Positions 1 through 15,100 of a stretch of 64,000 bases of DNA are shown one piece after another. Location of the stretch: positions 3,094,461-3,158,460 of the forward strand of contig CM069593.1 in assembly GCA_035771175.1 (NCBI GenBank), given 5' to 3'. The notes beneath the pieces are model-generated. The model searched no databases. It was not told where the DNA came from and saw only the letters and a list, made by a program, of their open reading frames with translations. Numbering within the stretch: the stretch's first letter is position 1; the number at the start of each line of letters is the position of its first letter. The position numbers and the translations under genes were made by a program. This stretch comes from Paratinospora sagittata (taxonomy: Eukaryota > Streptophyta > Magnoliopsida > Ranunculales > Menispermaceae).

Positions 1-114
1 TTCCAATACACTTTCCTTTTTCGACTTCATTGCATTGATCTCATTCTTGAATCGATCCTTCTGCGGATTTAATTAACCCTAATAAAATCAAGAGGAAGTA
101 GCTTCGAAGAACTT

Positions 115-3100
115 ATGATCTTCGTCGATGGGGCTCCGATTTCCAGCTCATCATCCTCTTCACGGGTAATCGTCTTCGCCTTTTTTATGTTTTTTGGGGC
201 AATCTGATCAATTAAACCTTAGAATTCTTTATTTCTTACTTTTATTTTGATACTTGTTACTTTCTTGTGAGCCGCGCGATCGATTTAAACATGGCTTGTT
301 AGCTATCGTTTCTGAATGTGATTACAGGTCGGCTGGTTAGATTTCATATGATCTTGTTTTGGAAGTGTTATTCACACTTTAGATGTTGAACGAAGAGGAA
401 TTTCCTAAACGAAAAACCCCGATTGTGTCAAAATGATCTCGATCGAGAGATCATTGTTTTCAAGCATCGCAATTATCTTCGAAAAAAAAGAAGCTATACA
501 CATTCTTGATTTAATGTAGTTTTTAGGTCTTACTTTTTATCAGTTTCGTCATCTTCATTTCTAGTTCTTCTTCTTAGTTCTTGCCACAATCCGTGCTAGG
601 GATTTCTATTTGTGTTAGGTGGAGTATAGTTTACTATCAGTAAATTAGCACAGTGAAAGTCAACGTTCACATGGAGATTGTAAATATTGATAATGTTTGG
701 TGCCATCGAGCATCCTCTAGCGAAAGAACAACAAATCAACAGTGTTTTGAAAGATAGGAAAGATATATTTTCTGACTTTCTCTAAGATTTAGTGGAATGG
801 CCTCATTTCAAAACTTACTAGAAATGAGGCTCTTACAAATTTTGAATCCATTAAGTAGAAATCACTTCTTTTTTTTTTTTTATCGGTGAGTCAGATATAT
901 GTGCTTTATATGCTGGTTTCCCTTTTCTGTTTATACTTAACCTTGTGTAACACTAGTGAAAAACATGTCTATGATTAGGGATTTGGGACATTGGTCTCTT
1001 TGTTGCAACATCCTAAGCTGGTATCTGCTTCAAATTCGTTCAAAGCTTTCCCAGAGAGAAAGGTGTCATTTGCTGAAGATTTGGGTTCCAGGAGTTCAAT
1101 GCAGAAACATGTTTATGTTTTTCAAAGAGAATATGCAACTGTGGATCCTGCAGTTGTAGAGGTATGCTGGATTGAATGTTGCTAATAAATTTTGTAGCAT
1201 GTAAATGAAGCTGGACGGAGGGTACTTTTCCTCGGCATCCATAGACTTGTAATAAACTATTTCATTCACTGCAAGTACTGCTGAGTCATTTCAAGGAAGA
1301 ATTGGGAGATTTTGATGATTAAATTTGTTGTAGTGATTATTTTACATATTTGCATACTGGATTGCTGCACAGTCCCTCACCTTTGCTTGAAGTTTTAGCT
1401 ATACTTTAAAAATAGCATTAGTCACTTTCAGAATTTCAGTTGTATACTTTAGTACCATTTCTTTGGTATGCCCTCTTTGAATTTTATTTATTTTCTCCAC
1501 CTTCTTAAGTTTATATTAATTAATATTTGCATTCCTTTTGTTATTATTTCATATTAAAAGTTCGTGGGCACTGATGAAGCAACGACTTGCGTGGGCCTTG
1601 TCATACGCAACCCAAAGACTGGAATGTATGGATATATATCGATGTATATTACCGATTTCAGCACTTTAGTAAAGTATATTTGGAGTTTTGACTGAGACAT
1701 CTTTTTTGTATCTTGAGTTCAGGACTTCTGTTGCTCACATGGATAGTCCAGCTATTGTTGATCTTGGTGTCAATCAGATGTTATTATTTGTCATTGATCA
1801 GAACTCAGATGCTGAGTTGGATGTTTGTTTCTTCCTTCTTAAGATGTTATGTTGCTTTGATGATTTTGTCTTGAATACTTCCATGAATTGTGACTCTCTG
1901 CTAGATATGAACTGCAGGTGCATCTAATTGGTGGCTTTGACGATGCCTCACCAAAAGTTTGGCCTATGATCTTATACTAGTCTTTTCTTTTCACACGATA
2001 TAGATATCCCATTTGCAAGGCCGAGTCACTCAAGCAAGATGAAATAATCAACTTTTGTTGCAGTGTAACAATGGCATGAATGGATCAAAAAGTTATTCAG
2101 GATCAGACGGTCATTCTTTTCCGCTATGTTCAAGAATAGTTGAAGCTTTGGAAAGAAGACGCGAAAAATGTCACATTCAAACTCTTTGTGTCCTTGACCA
2201 CAATACAAGGAGAGATTCTGGTGGCATTGCTTTTCCTATAGTCAATGGTTTTCTGGTCAGTTGATGCTATAGCATTGGATTGCTCTCTATTTTGATAAAT
2301 TGCAATGAAGTTTTCAATTTTTATGACTTTTATTTTTTGAGATGCTCTAATAGTATATAACTATATTTCTCTTTAAAAAGAAATAGTTGGGTAATCCCAG
2401 CGAAGGGAAGCCATGGTACAATGGTAAGAGTTGTTGCCATGTGACCATGTGGTCACGGGTTTTAGTGAAAACAACCACTTGTGAAGCAAAGTAAGGCTGG
2501 ATATAATAGACCCACATGTGATAAGACTCGTCCTTGGGAGTCGGTTGAAACCTTGCACAGACAGGAGCTTCGTGCATTGGGTTACCCTTTGCCCTTTTTT
2601 TAGCTGGGTTATCCCTACCTTAGTAAGAAGTTGAGAACAAACTTAGTGAAACACCATACAAACAACTTGTTTAGGTACGCATTTTGGAGAATATAAAAGT
2701 GTAATGGATTTGGATACCATTGCTTAATAATGGCTATTAGAGGTGTGCATAAAACTCGACCACTTGCCAAATCCAACCCGCTTGAGTTTGGTTGGGTTAG
2801 GCATTAAATACAGGTTGGTCTGGTTGGCATTTTGAGTTGCTTGATGGGTTGGGTTAACTTCAGCTCTAATGGTTGAATCTGATATCCAATCGACTTACCT
2901 GACTAAACATTATATTATTATAAAATCTATAGTATATTATAAAATGTGAAAGTTGATAAATATATAATATATGAACAAAGTTATTCAAAAGAAGCTTTTT
3001 CAGGTTTCATACAAGTCGCTTCTTCTATACAAGAAAGAAATGACTCCAATTCAAAAGTTTAAAGTTTGAGACTTGAATGTGAGTGAAAGAGGAGGGAGGT

Positions 3101-6100
3101 TGGGCGCTACCTTTATAGATGGGCAGGGCGCCTCGGCCTCCCTTCTATTAGTTCTAGTGTGAGACTAAAATGGGGTCACCTCCTTATGGACTAAAGGGGG
3201 AGTGCTCCCAACCCTTTAGTTCCAGATCTCCCTCTTGTTTACACTCTCCCTCTTGTTTACACTCTCCCTTTCTCAACTTCTTGTTTTTTTTTTTTTTTTT
3301 AAATTTCCTCTTTTCTGCATCATCTCAGTTTAGAACCAACGCCTGACTAACCTGAACAATAGTTAGATCAGTCGGGTTACTTAAATTTTAAAGATTAGTT
3401 AGTTTCGAGTGGTTAAGTTGGGTCACTTGTGATGTTGAGTTGGTTGAACTTTTTCTTAAATGTTGTATATATGAGTCCAAATCTTTCATCTCTTAGTTAG
3501 TGTGCTCTAGCACATGCTGCACATTTTTGAAGTCTGGTGCAATTCCATCTTAATGTAGTTTTTCTTTCACCAGCAAGTGGTACATGCAGAAAGTAGAGGC
3601 CAAAAAGGTAAGATGCCAAAAAAAAGCCCATGAGGAGTTCGTGATTTCAAGTAATCGGTGTTGAGAATTTGTGAATTGCATTAGTCTTGCATCCACACCT
3701 TGAGAATGCACAATTAACCCCTTTGACTTTCTAATGGTATCCTAAATTTGGCAACAAAAGAGCACATTTAGAAAGGGAGTACTTACGTTAGGATAGAAAT
3801 AATTTTTTGTAATCATGCATCTATTTATTTTTGAAAGCATCAGCTAATGGCTGATCAACAGGAGTGTTGCACGCAAGCATACAAATTTATATAGTTGTGA
3901 ATCTTGACTCATATACTCACATCCACTTTGCCTTTACAAACTTTCAAAAGCATGTATCTGGTGTACAACAATCTTGCCATTGTGAGGTTAGGGGAAGGGA
4001 AGACATAGAACAACCTTAACCTCACATTGGGAGAGGTTGTTTTGGGATGGGTTTAGTGTTTTGTTGCATATCTTTTCTACATTATCAAGATAAATCACGC
4101 TATTCTCAAAATTTTGCCCTACCAAATGTGTTCAAATTCATAGAGATAATTTTCCAATTGCTCTACAAGTTTTTGCTAGGCTATGTCCTACGATGTTGGG
4201 ATGGTTGTTTTATGAGTTTGAAGTTATGGTGAAGAGATGGCCCTTAGTAAATATTTGTTCATTCTAAGACTTATTTTTGTTAACTCAGAGTGGAGTGTTG
4301 ATTGATGGTATTTGTGTTTAATGAAAGTTTTACTGATGAACCATCATTGCTTCTCTTAGGTGGAGACTTGCTCTGGATCAATTATGCCTGCTACCTTTGA
4401 TAGAACTTCAAGATGCCCAGATGAAATAGTCAGGAGAATTCGAGTAATTGTTTCCTTTGAGGATCCCACTTGGAAGGGAAAGTTACTAGAGACTTATGAT
4501 ACTTGCAATGACAGATTTCAGATTGCTGCTTGCTCTTGGTACATTTTTACTCCATATCTTCATCCCTTCTTTTCTTATGAAAAACTTATGAAGTAATGAG
4601 CAAAGTCTTTAATATGCTTCTCTTGCTACCAAAGTTGGTAACTAGGATGAGCGAGTGTAGAACCTTGAAGCTTGAGATCTAAATTAGTCTTAGTTGTACA
4701 TCAAATTAAATGGTTAAGAAATATAATTTTTAAAAAATGAAAATTAAAAATGTGAAAGGCCATAAAATTCTATCTTATTCAAACAACTAGATGTATAAAT
4801 ATAGTCATTATCTAACAAGCGACCACCATCATCATTCATGTCTGAAGTTATTATACACAATAGACCCATTAAATTTTTTAAAAAAAGTTTTTTTTAAAGT
4901 TGTGGACAAACATAACAAATGATAAACAATCCTTTTGAAAATCCATAATCCAATCAAATGCAATCCTCTCCATTATCATCTTCATAAGTATATTGTTTTT
5001 AGGCTCAACTCAACTCAACTCAACTCAACTAAGTCTTTTGCCAACTGTATAGGGTTGGCTACATGAATCTGCTTCCTCCATTCCGCTCTATCAAGAGCTA
5101 TGTTGACATTTTTATCCTTCTTAATATCTAATTCTCAATTTGTACTCAAATGTACAACAATCCAACAGTTGAGGTTGCTTCATTGTGGACTAGAGATCAT
5201 GGGTTTGAATCCAGAAACAACCTCTCCATGTGTAGTTAAGGCTTAAATACATCGTCCCTTCCACAAACACCACAATGGCGGCAACCCCATGCCCTAGGTA
5301 CGCCCTTTTATCTTATAGTAGTCTAAGAGAGATGATCTATCAAAACAAGTAAACAAATGAAAAGGATAAATTGGATATATTGGACTTAGACTAGAATAGG
5401 TAAACTTCACTAGTGCTAAGCATATTTGGATACCTTTAGACGTAGTTAATTTAAAGCTTGGATAAAGTAGGAGATCTACATTAGGTAGTTCCCAACTAGC
5501 GTCAAACTCTGTTAGATTAACTATGATATGAATTTACTTAATCAGACTACACGTAGGGCCAGGACATCTCAATTAAGTGACATGTTGCACCTGCCTCCGA
5601 GTCTCTTGAAAAATGGGGAAGGGTTGTTGCATTGGCACTCGAGTGCAGTGATAAAAAAATAAGGGTCCCTACACTACTCTGGATAAGTATGGCTAAAGAA
5701 GTTAGTCCGTAATAGTAGGCTTAGGGTAGCCATCAAATGTGCGTGTGTCGATCATATTTTCTTATTTAAATTAAATAATTATTTATTATTTTTATAGTTT
5801 TTGTTTAGTTGAAGAAGTCTAGATAGTGGGGTTGTTTTGTGGGTTATAACTCCTTGTTATGGAGTAATGGGTGGTTATGAGTAGTTATAGGTAGTTATGT
5901 ATTTTATTTATTTGAAGAGAATGTATGAATGAAATGAGAGTGCAGAAATTTATTATCAATGGTTTGATTCATTTTGGAGGTTGGGTTCTCTCAAAAAATC
6001 TATTGGAGGTTTTGGTTCCCTTGAATGAACCAATTATCTTTCTTATTTTATGTTTTTTAGCTTTAGAAAATGGGTTCGTATCACACCGAGGAACCAAAAC

Positions 6101-9100
6101 CACATAGAAAGCCTTTACTAACAACTATGTTTTTTGGGGCTATTGAAGTTCATTGATTCTTCAAAAATGACTTTTAAGAGCACGGGGCTATTGAAATTCA
6201 TAAATTCTTCAAAAACGACTTTTGAGAGCGTAGACTTCTCCCAAACCAAGCCATTGAGTTCCCCCGTTGCTGACTTATTCACTCATGCTACACCTTCCTT
6301 TGAATCCTTGATCTCATTCCATTTTGAGTACAAATTGAGGATTAGATACTATCATACTAAGACTTGGACATGGTAATAAATCTAATATTCTTTTACTTCT
6401 TCTAATAGTGTGACGCGCCTGAAATTTTCCTCACTTGGCCCATGTCCCGTTTATATTGATGTCCAACTCTATGTGCCCGTATAGGTTAAGAATGCATGTT
6501 ATTTTTGAGAACTATCATTATTTGTATTGTCATTTTGGTATTAATGGAATTAATAGTGACATATTAACACGTTAATATAAATGTGTGCATTATGAATTGT
6601 ATATGGGTCATGTTAAATAAAAATATAATGCATGTGTTATTATTTATTCATGGTCCCATGAATTGATATGGGCTAAGATTAATTGAATAAAAGGAAAAAA
6701 AATAATGAAAATAAAAGTTTGGTGTATTAGATTGATTGGACATTAAAATACATGAAAGCATGAGATTGGTTAAAGTACATGTGGTTGGCATGGGAAAATG
6801 AGACCAACACATGTCAAGTTGGTGCATGAGTGTGGACAAGTGTTCTGTATGGGGCATGCATGCCCCATTTCTCTTCGCCAAGGACGTCTTAGAGAGTGAG
6901 ATGAGTTGAGGTATTTATTAGATTGATGGATTTCATCATGGGATTGTCGAGGTCTCAGGGCAAATTTGATGTTATTTGGGTTGTGGTCGATAGATTGACC
7001 AAGATTGCACACTTCCTATGAGCGCCAGAGACTCAGTGGATAGACTGAGCAAATTATATGTGAGAGAGATCGTGAGATTGCATGGGACACCAGTGTAGAG
7101 ATCCATGGTTTACATCGAGGTTTTGGCAAGGCTTTGCAGACTCGATTTGGGACCCGTCTCCGACTCAATACAACATTTCACTCTTAGACGGATGGGCAAA
7201 CTGAGATAGTGATACATATGCTGGAGGATATGTTCAGGTCTTGCATTTTAGAGTTCGGTGGGGGTTGGAGTGAGCACTTGCCCTTATGTGAGTTTGCTTA
7301 CAATAACAGTTATCAGGCGAACATCAGTATGGCACCGTATGAGGCTTTATATGGGAGACCCTGTAGATCACCAGCATGTAGGTACAAGGTGGGAGATACG
7401 TAGCTATGGGGCCCTGATACAGTTGTTGAGTAGACGGAAAAGGTCATGTTGATTCTGCAAAGGCTGAAGTCGGCTCAGGATAGGCAAAAAAGTTTTTTTG
7501 ATAACCGGCATAGGCCGTTAGAGCTTGCCAAGGGAGACTTAGTTTTATTAAAGGTCTCTCCACAAAAGGGGCAGATAAGATTTGGTGTGAAAGGAAACTT
7601 TCTCCTCGATTTATTGGGTCATTTACGATCCTTGAGTGGATAGGTCCCTTGCCATATAGGATTGCTCTACCATCTCAGCTTGCTGGAGTTCATGATGTTT
7701 TTCACGTGTTTATGCTGAGAATGTACAATGCAGACCCCACGCATGTACGTATGCTTGATGTATCACAGTTACAAGTTACAAGTTGGGGAGGATGCTACTT
7801 ACGTGGAACAACCAATTCTGATTGTGGCTCGCAGAGTTCAAAAGCTCAGAAATAAAGAAAGTCTTCTAGTAAGAGTCAAGTGGCAGTTCCATGGTAGCGC
7901 GCCAGATGTCTCAGGAGTGGAGGCTACTAGAGGCGGCTACCAAAACTGTCTCTACCCGCTTCCTGCTCAATGCGTCAACCACTACATTGGCTTTACCATG
8001 ATGATATTTCAATGTGAAATCATAGTCCTTTAGGAGCTCTAACCACCTTCTCTGTCTCATGTTCAATTCCTTGTGAGAAAACAAGTACTTGAGGCTTTTG
8101 TGGTCAAAATACAAGGTGAACTTCTCACCATAGAGATAATGCCTCCAAATCTTCAAAGCAAAAACTACTGCGGCCAGTTTTAAGTCATGAACAAGATAGT
8201 TCTTCTCATGCACCTTTAACTGCCTCGATGCATAAGCAATGACCCTATCCGTCTGCATCAACACACACCCTAAGCCGACACAAGAGGCATCAGTGTAGAT
8301 AACCAACTCCTGACCAGGTTGTGGTAGAAACAATGCTGGCACAGATGTCAATCTCTTTTTTAGCTCTGAAAAGGCATTCTCACACTCATTCGCGCACACA
8401 AAGCCACATCCTTCTGGGTAAGTCTAGTAAGGGGTGCAGCCAACTTAGAGAAGCCCTACACAAATCTCCTGTAATATCCTGCTAAACCTAGAAAACTCCT
8501 GATCTCGGTCACCGTGGTAGGTCTAGGCTGTTACCATATATAGCAAGCATTTATTTTGTACAGCCTATTTATTCTGTATTCATATTATCTTTCTATAATT
8601 AGATTGTATAGCTGTAAGTAGAGAGAAGTCAGCCTTAGATCATTGTAAATCAGTCTTAGATCCCTGTAAATCAGTCTTAGATTACTTTATATTCATCTAT
8701 TTATTCAATGAAATCAGCACAGAAAGGCATTGAGCCATTCAATCAAAAGTTATCATGGTATCAGAGCCCTGGTCTTAGAGTTTTGGAATTCCTGGTTGTT
8801 CTTGGTGTCATTAGAGTTTTAGGCCACTGCAGATTGCAAGTTCCATCTGTGTGATTTTTCGTCAACAACAAAGCATTTTATGTTTATTCGTTACCAGCAT
8901 TTGGTTGAGGTTGCATATTGAGTTTGGGTGGAGAGGAAGCTAACGTATTGTGGTAACCTTTTTAGTTGTGTTGGGTTGCTTATCTCTCTATATTTGTGTT
9001 AATCGTGAATTGCTTTTATGCTGAAAATGGCTGGTAACAAATCTGAATTTTGTGTTAAATTTACGGGAAATAATTATTCAGCATGGGAATTTCAATTTCG

Positions 9101-12100
9101 ATTGTATGTTACTGGAAAAGAGTTATGGGGACATATTGATGGCACGGATCCAGCTCCAACAGATGCTACTCAATTGGCCCAATGGAAGATCAAAGATGCT
9201 AGGGTGATGTCTTGGATTACTGGGTCATGTGATTCCCAAATTGTTCTTAATTTACGCCCCTATAAAACTGCGCAAACAATGTGGGAATATTTGAAAAAGC
9301 TTTGCAATCAAACAAATTCAGCCAGGAGATTTTAATTGGAGTGTGAGATTGCAAATTATACTCAAGGGAATCTATCTATTCAGGATTACTTTTCTGGTTT
9401 TCAAAATTTATGGGCTGAATTTTCTGATATAGTTTGTGCTGCAGTGTTTAAAGATTCTCTTGCTGATGTATTGGTTGTTCATGAGATTAGCAAGCGTGAT
9501 CAATTTTTGATGAAGCTACGATCAGATTTTGAAAATGCTCGTTTTAATTTGATGAATCGTCATCCTCCTCCTACCTTGGATGTGTGTTTCAGTGAATTGC
9601 TTCGTGAAGAACAACGTCTTCTTACACAAACCACTCTTGAACAGGAGAAAATGACGACAGCCCACATGGCATTTTCGGCTCACGGAAAAGGCAAGGTTAG
9701 AGATATGAGTAAGGTTCAGTGTTTTAGTTGCAAGAATTATGGGCATATTGCTGCAAATTGTACCCAGAAACTTTGCTATTATTGCAAAAAGCAAGGGCAC
9801 ATCGTCAAAGATTGTTCAATTCGCCCTCAAAATCGCCAGACCACTGCTTTTCAAGCAATTGTTGGCAACTCTTCTACTGATCAGATTCAAACCGGGCCCT
9901 CAACTATGTCAGCAGTCAATCAAAACACTCAACCCACTGTTCTTACCCCTGAAATGGTGCAACAAATGATCGTTTCAGCCTTCTCAGCTCTGGGGCTTCA
10001 AGGTAATGGTAATTCTTTATCTAAGCCTTGGCTTGTTGATTCTGCCGCATCAAATCACATGACTAGTTCAGCTAATTTGCTGAAAAATGTCCGCCCATAT
10101 CATGGTTCAGAACATATTCAAGTTGCTAATGGAAACAATTTGTCCATTACTGTTGTTGGTGATATTACTCCGATTTTCAACAATGCCTTTATATCACCTA
10201 GACTTTCTGATAATCTTCTTTCAGTTGGCCAATTAGTAGAAAATAACTATGATGTACATTTTTCTCGTCACGGTTGTTTTGTGCAGGATCAGGTATTCGG
10301 GACGGTGATCGCGAAGGGGCCTAAAGTAGGACGTTTGTTTCCTCTGCATATTTCCATTCCTAATAATGTTTCTTTAGCTTGTTCTGCTGTTGTTAATAAA
10401 AGTGAGGTGTGGCATAAACGTTTGGGACACCCCAATTCTGCTATATTGAATTCTTTGTTGAATTCTGGTTTATTAGGCAGTAATAATCAATTTTCAAGTC
10501 TTTCTTTTGATTGTTCAACTTGTAAATTGGGGAAAAGTAAAATTCTTCCTTTTCCTCTTACTGGTAGTCGTGCAACTAAATGCTTTGATATTATTCATAG
10601 TGATGTATGGGGGATCACACCTGTTATCTCTCATGCACATTATAAGTCTTTTGTAACATTTTTTGATGACTATAGCCGGTTTACTTGGATTTATTTTCTT
10701 CGTTCCAAATCCAAGGTCTTTTCGGTCTTCAAGACTTTTGTTGCGTATGTTGAAACTCAATTTTCTGCTGTTATTAATGTTCTTCGATCTGATTCTGGTG
10801 GAGAATACATGTTTAATGCCCTTCATGATTTTTTGAATGAAAAAGGTATTCTCTCACAACGCTCTTGTCCACACACACCTCAACAAAATGGTGTGGCGGA
10901 GCGAAAGAATCGTCATCTCTTAGAAGTTGCTCATACTTTGTTACTTGAATCTTTTGTTCCACACAAGTTTTGGGTAGAAGCTTTATCTACAACAGTTTAC
11001 CTTATTAATAGACTGCTTTCTCAAACTCTACACCTTGAGTCTTCTTATTTTCGTCTTTATCAACAACATCCTCACTATGGGCATTTGCATACATTTGGTT
11101 GTGTTTGTTTCATTCATTTGCCTCCTCATGAACGTCATAAACTTTCCGCTCAATCTGTTAAATGTGCATTTATGGGATATAGTACAAATCACAAAGGTTT
11201 TGTTTGCTATGATTCTTCTTCTAAGAAGCTCCGTGTTTCTCATAATGTTGTTTTCTTTGAAAATCAGTTCTTCTTTCCAACTTGTGATCAATCATTCCTT
11301 GATATTGCTATTCTTCCTAGTTTTGATGAATTGTCTTCCTCTCCTGACCGGTTCAAGCCTGGGTATGTGTATGAACGACGTCTTTCACCACCGCCCCTTC
11401 CTAATCCAGATCTGCCATCTGATCCTGCTCCGCCTATCTTGAGACGCTCTACCAGAGTCTCCCGTCCTCCTAATTGGTATGATTCTTATCATACATCATT
11501 TAGTGCTGCTTTATCCTCTATTCCGGTTCCATCTTCTTACTCACAGGCAGTTAAGCATGAGTGTTGGCAACATGCAATGCAAGAGGAACTTCGGGCTCTT
11601 CAGGATACTCATACTTGGGATATTGTTCCATGTCCACCCAAAGTCAAGCCTATTGGGTGTAAGTGGGTTTACTCAATGAAACTTCGCTCTGATGGGACTT
11701 TAGAGTGTGCTATAAGGCTAGGTTGGTTGCTCTTGGTAATCGACAAGAGTATGGGGTGGACTATGAGGAGACATATGCTCTTGTGGCTAAAATGATTATT
11801 GTGCGAACAGTTCTTGCCATTGCTGCTTTACAGGGTTGGCCACTTCAACAAATGGATGTCAAAAATGCTCTTCTTCATGGTGATCTCAAAGAGGATATCT
11901 ACATGACACTTCCTCCTGGTTTGTTTTCCTCTTATACTTCGGAAGTTTGTAAGTTGAATCGCTCATTGTATGGCTTAAAACAAGCTCCCCGTGCATGGTT
12001 TGAGAAGTTTCGATCTACCTTGCTTCAGTTTAAGTTTGTGCAAAGTCAATATGACTCTTCTTTATTTCTTCATAAAACTTCTACTGGAATTGTCCTTTTG

Positions 12101-15100
12101 GTCTATGTTGATGATATTGTTATAACGGGAACGAATCCTTTATTGATTACTCAACTTCAGCAACACCTTCAAGATTCATTTCATATGAAGGATCTTGGCC
12201 ATCTTACATACTTCTTGGGGTTGGAAGTTCACGCTAACTCTTCTGGTATATTCTTACATCAACATAAATATACTCAAGATTTGGTTGCTTTGGTTGGTCT
12301 TCAAGATTCTTCGTTGGTTGACACTCCTCTAGAAGTGAATGTCAAGTACCACACGGACGAGGGAGAGCTACTTTCTGATCCATCTTTGTATCGACAATTA
12401 GTGGGCAGCTTAAACTACCTGACCATTACCAATTTACTAGACCTGACATCTCCTTTGTTGTCCAGCAGGTTAGCCAATTTGTGCACTCCCCACGCCATCT
12501 TCACTTGGCTGCAGTTCGTCGCATCATAAGATATCTTCGGGGTACTCCATGTCGCGGTTTATTCTTTCCTGCTAGGTCTTCTATGCGCCTTAGTGCTTTT
12601 AGCGATACCGTTTGGGCTGGTTGTCCAAATACTCGTCGTTCTGTCACATGTTGGTGTATGTTTCTTGGGATTCTTTGATATCGTGGAAGAGTAAGAAACA
12701 AGATTAGGTCTCAAAATCTTCCACTGAATCTGAATATCGTGCTATGTCGGCTGCATGCTCTGAGATTACTTGGCTTAGGGGGTTGTTGACTGAGCTTGGA
12801 TTTCCTCAATCTGATCCCACTCCTCTCCATGCAGATAATACAAGTGCTATTCAAATTGCTATTAATCCAGTCTACCATGAGCGCACCAAGCACATTGAAG
12901 TGGATTGTCATTATATTCGAGAAGCTGTCAATACTCGTGTTATTTCTCTTCCACATGTTTCCACGGCTTTACAAATTGTTGATGTGTTTACCAAGTCTCT
13001 TACTCGACAGCGTCATCAATTTCTTGTTGGCAAATTGATGCTTCTTGATCAACCAACATCAATTTGATGGGGGATGTTACCATATATAGCAAGCATTTAT
13101 TTTGTACAGCCTATTTATTCTGTATTCATATTATCTTTCTATAATTAGATTGTATAGCTGTGAGTAGAGAGAAATCAACCTTAGATCATTGTAAATCAGT
13201 CTTAGATCCCTGTAAATCAGCCTTAGATTACTGTATATTCATCTATTTATTCAATGAAATCAGCACAGAAAGGCATTGAGCCATTCAATCAAAAGTTATC
13301 ATAGGCCAATTGAAAATGGCTTTGATCTTGCATGGATCAACTGAAATCCCTTATGAACTCACCACATGACCTAAGAATTTCACCTCGGTGATCCAAAACT
13401 CGCACTTACTCAGCTTCGCATACAATCTATGTTCTCTCAGAGTCTGTAAGGTCACTCTGAGGTGTTCCTCATGCTCAGCCTGAGTCTTGGAATACACCAA
13501 TATATCATCAATAAAAACAATGACAAATTTATCCAGATACTGCCTAAAGACTCTTTGCATCAGGTCCATGAACATCGCCGGTGCATTAGTCACACCAAAA
13601 GGCATAACAAGAAACTCATAATGCCCATAGCGGGTTCTAAAAGCAGTCTTAGGCACATCTTCATCCCTGATCCTCAATTGATGATAACCGGAACGGTGCA
13701 ATGGAGACAGGTTTCGTACCAGGGACCAGTTCTACGATAAAGTCAATTTCCCTCTTCGGACGCAGTCCGGGAAGGTCCGAAGGAAACACATCAGGAAAAT
13801 CTCTCACTATAGGGATGTCCTCAAGTCTCATCCCACTGGTCTCATCCTCCTCTGGCACTATCCCAACCAAGATTTCTGTCTCCATCAGTTACTAATCTAC
13901 CTCTAGTGATTGGTTGGTTCGATGCTCTTCCTTGCAATGCAAACACAGAATGCTCAGGGATCTGGAAAAGGACTCACTTTGCAAAGCAATCTATCACTGC
14001 ATGGTATGCGATGAGCCAATCCATCCCAAGGATTGCATCAAACTCAAGGAGTTCTAGGACTCTAAGGTCCACAGGCATCTCAAAATTCCCTACTCTCACT
14101 ACACAGTGATTGCATATCAAATTCAGGTAGATCCTTTCCCCAGTTACAGTACTCACAACTAACCATGTACTAGCTCTAATGGGGGTCAAATGCAATCTAT
14201 CTACCATGCGACCAGAAATGAATGACAGTGTAGATCCAGCATCAAATGAAACATGCATTGAAATATCACAAATATGAAGAGTACCTTCCACTAAGGTCCT
14301 CGATGCAGCTGGATCTGCCTCTGTGGCTGCCTTGGCAATTTTTCTGCCACTTGACTGTTGCACTGTCCCTTGAAATGCCATTGGAGGGTTCGTACACTCA
14401 AACTTCCTGTGACCGAGATAACCACATTGATAACAGATGAATGGAGCTCTAAGAGCAGTAGATCCTGACTGTGATTTAGCCCCATTACCACCTTTGCCTC
14501 TACCTTTACCTCAGCCTGACCGTGGGAGTGGTGGCCTCTGTGCCTGACTGGCCATTGGGGTAGAAGGTACAATGAATGGTGAAGACCTAACACCAGTCTG
14601 GATGTGAGATGACTCGCTCTGAGCACCCTTAGACCGTGCTCCCTTCTGAAATTTCCTCTTCTTTCCCCATTTCCTCTTCCTTCAAGAGTTCTTCCCACTT
14701 GTCTCGGCCCGTATCTGCTGTGGTGCCTGAGCTGCGGGTCCAACCCGACCTTCAACATGCTCATGAAGCTCAAACTGTGCGGCCTTCGTGCCACGGTCTT
14801 GAACTCAGCCATCTCAGTCACTGACAAGGCTTGCCTGATCGCTGGCCTCAACCCCATCATAAACTATGTGATTTGGTCCTCAGTAGACTGTACTAAGCCG
14901 AGAGCATAAGAAGACAATTGCACGAACTTAATCTCATATTGACGAACTTTCATGGTGCCTTGCTTGAGATTCATAAACTCAAGCCTCTTCTTCTGCCTCT
15001 CTGTTGCAGGGAAATAAGCCTCCAAGAAGAGTTGTTTGAACAACTGCCAACTCTGAACTGTGCCACGGTTCTTCAACACAGTTGTCAACCAGTCATCTGC

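Larger units (their letters stand above)
8529..13301 (+). mobile_element. Complete Ty1/copia element nested in gypsy RT
   Basis: A 4773-bp LTR retrotransposon with 227-bp LTRs (8529-8755 and 13075-13301), both starting TGTTACC and ending TTATCA. It has a perfect tRNA-iMet primer-binding site and a purine tract before the 3-prime LTR. The target duplication is TAGGC (8524-8528, 13302-13306). Removing the element and one TAGGC restores continuity of the gypsy RT frame. The LTRs differ at 5 of 227 positions, so it is the younger of the two insertions. Confidence 0.95.

Noticed and set aside
10515..11442. Open frames of about 90-135 codons overlapping the first copia pol
   Set aside because: They lie in other frames of the copia polyprotein, are low-complexity hydrophobic, and have no domain.
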